DNA of 64,000 bases from Prorocentrum cordatum (taxonomy: Eukaryota; Sar; Dinophyceae; Prorocentrales; Prorocentraceae): positions 1 through 64,000 of the forward strand of contig CAUYUJ010015687.1 in the NCBI GenBank assembly GCA_963575745.1, written 5' to 3'. Below, piece after piece: positions 63,494 through 64,000 of the stretch. The notes beneath the pieces are model-generated. The model ran no database searches. It saw only the letters and a list, made by a program, of their open reading frames with translations, and was not told the DNA's origin. Each line of letters begins with the position of its first letter. Position 1 is the stretch's first letter. A program made the translations under genes and the position numbers.

Positions 63494-64000
63494 TGCCGTC
63501 GACCGCGTGGGAAATCATGATTCCCCCTTCTATCTCTTTCAATTGCGATTTTTGTTTGTAAGCCCCGAAATGGTTCCAAAACTTCGTTGGTTCTTGTTGC
63601 GGCCCTGGCTCTCCGCGCTGCCCGGGCCTCTCTGGAAATGCGCTTGCTCAGTGCAGTCCTCTCCTCGCACGAACTGCTCATTGATTTCCTCTGTTGTAGA
63701 AGACGGCGTAATTATGATTCCCCGTGCTCTTGCGCCGAAGCGCTCCGGCTCGCGGAATCAGCCTCCCCGGCGGCGTCCACCGCCAATTCTTCAATCTTCC
63801 TGCGCGCCCCATCTCCATCGACCGGCGCCTCGCAGGAAGCGCGCGCCGATTGCAGAGTCGCTGCGCGCGCAGCAATATCGACATTATACCAATCAAAATC
63901 AATTTTCTTTGTTTATTTCCTCGTGGCTCTTCCCATTTGCTCTCGCAACAGACGCGGCTATGTGATCGCTGCCCACGCTCATGCAATGCGTTGTTTCTGC
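63494..64000 (-). pseudogene. Frameshifted upstream part of LINE 2
   Basis: Fragments such as SKRISREARAARRARAATR, EPFRGLQTK and MISHAVDGSGKTV lie in two different minus-strand frames. They resemble the linker that precedes the RT in dinoflagellate LINEs. The element runs off the right edge. Confidence 0.5.

Noticed and set aside
63352-63986. Independent 102- and 109-codon genes at the right edge
   Set aside because: They overlap in different frames and hold pieces that resemble the region before a LINE RT, so they are decayed parts of LINE 2.

Overview
The window looks like dinoflagellate nuclear DNA. It is GC-rich and full of satellites, long purine/pyrimidine tracts and retroelements. Every coding feature I can support lies on the minus strand. 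Exons of a conserved spliceosomal gene are tiny and joined through GT, GC and GA 5' splice sites with an AG|G pattern at the acceptor. The exact species cannot be told from the sequence alone; a 100-base N gap at 53272-53371 shows this is an assembled scaffold.

Layout. (1) 1-2200 is a TCC-rich tract that flips to a GGA-rich tract. (2) 2390-30451 carries four phase-compatible exons of the first helicase cassette of the U5 snRNP helicase Brr2, read right to left (30352-30451, 25655-25705, 23427-23537, 2390-2461). Together they encode only about 110 residues over 28 kb, and the last intron is about 21 kb long. (3) That intron holds a 90-bp satellite array split by a full-length Ty1/copia-type LTR retrotransposon (5300-13166). 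The element has one uninterrupted 2309-codon ORF, 98.4% identical LTRs and a CATAA target duplication. The intron also holds a decayed Gag-like polyprotein region (about 15.1-21.6 kb) studded with a repeated GC-rich hairpin. (4) 30.5-36.5 kb is non-coding as far as I can see, with several minisatellites and a 1.1-kb GAT tract. (5) 36.6-42.3 kb holds a second, inverted copy of the 90-bp satellite unit, invaded by a dead LINE. (6) 42.7-45.9 and 49.1-58.6 kb are occupied by a TCTTGG-rich satellite superfamily with (TA)n/CG-hairpin junctions. One unit is interrupted by a 1.65-kb insertion bounded by a 12-bp inverted repeat. (7) 46.4-49.0 kb holds a multi-exon gene for a probably membrane-anchored, Cys-rich purple-acid-phosphatase-like protein. 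(8) 58.96-61.0 kb is a GAC tract with higher-order periodicity, and 61.8-64.0 kb contains a second LINE reverse transcriptase.

There is no operon logic here. Two host genes (Brr2 and the phosphatase-like gene) are embedded in repeats and point the same way as the retroelements. The most interesting items are: the methyltransferase-like domain inside the copia polyprotein; the composite satellite unit present in two inverted copies, each hit by a different retroelement; the in-frame AGQPA/GNRA-type hairpins of the 15-20 kb region; the 21-kb Brr2 intron; and the hairpin-bounded TCTTGG units.
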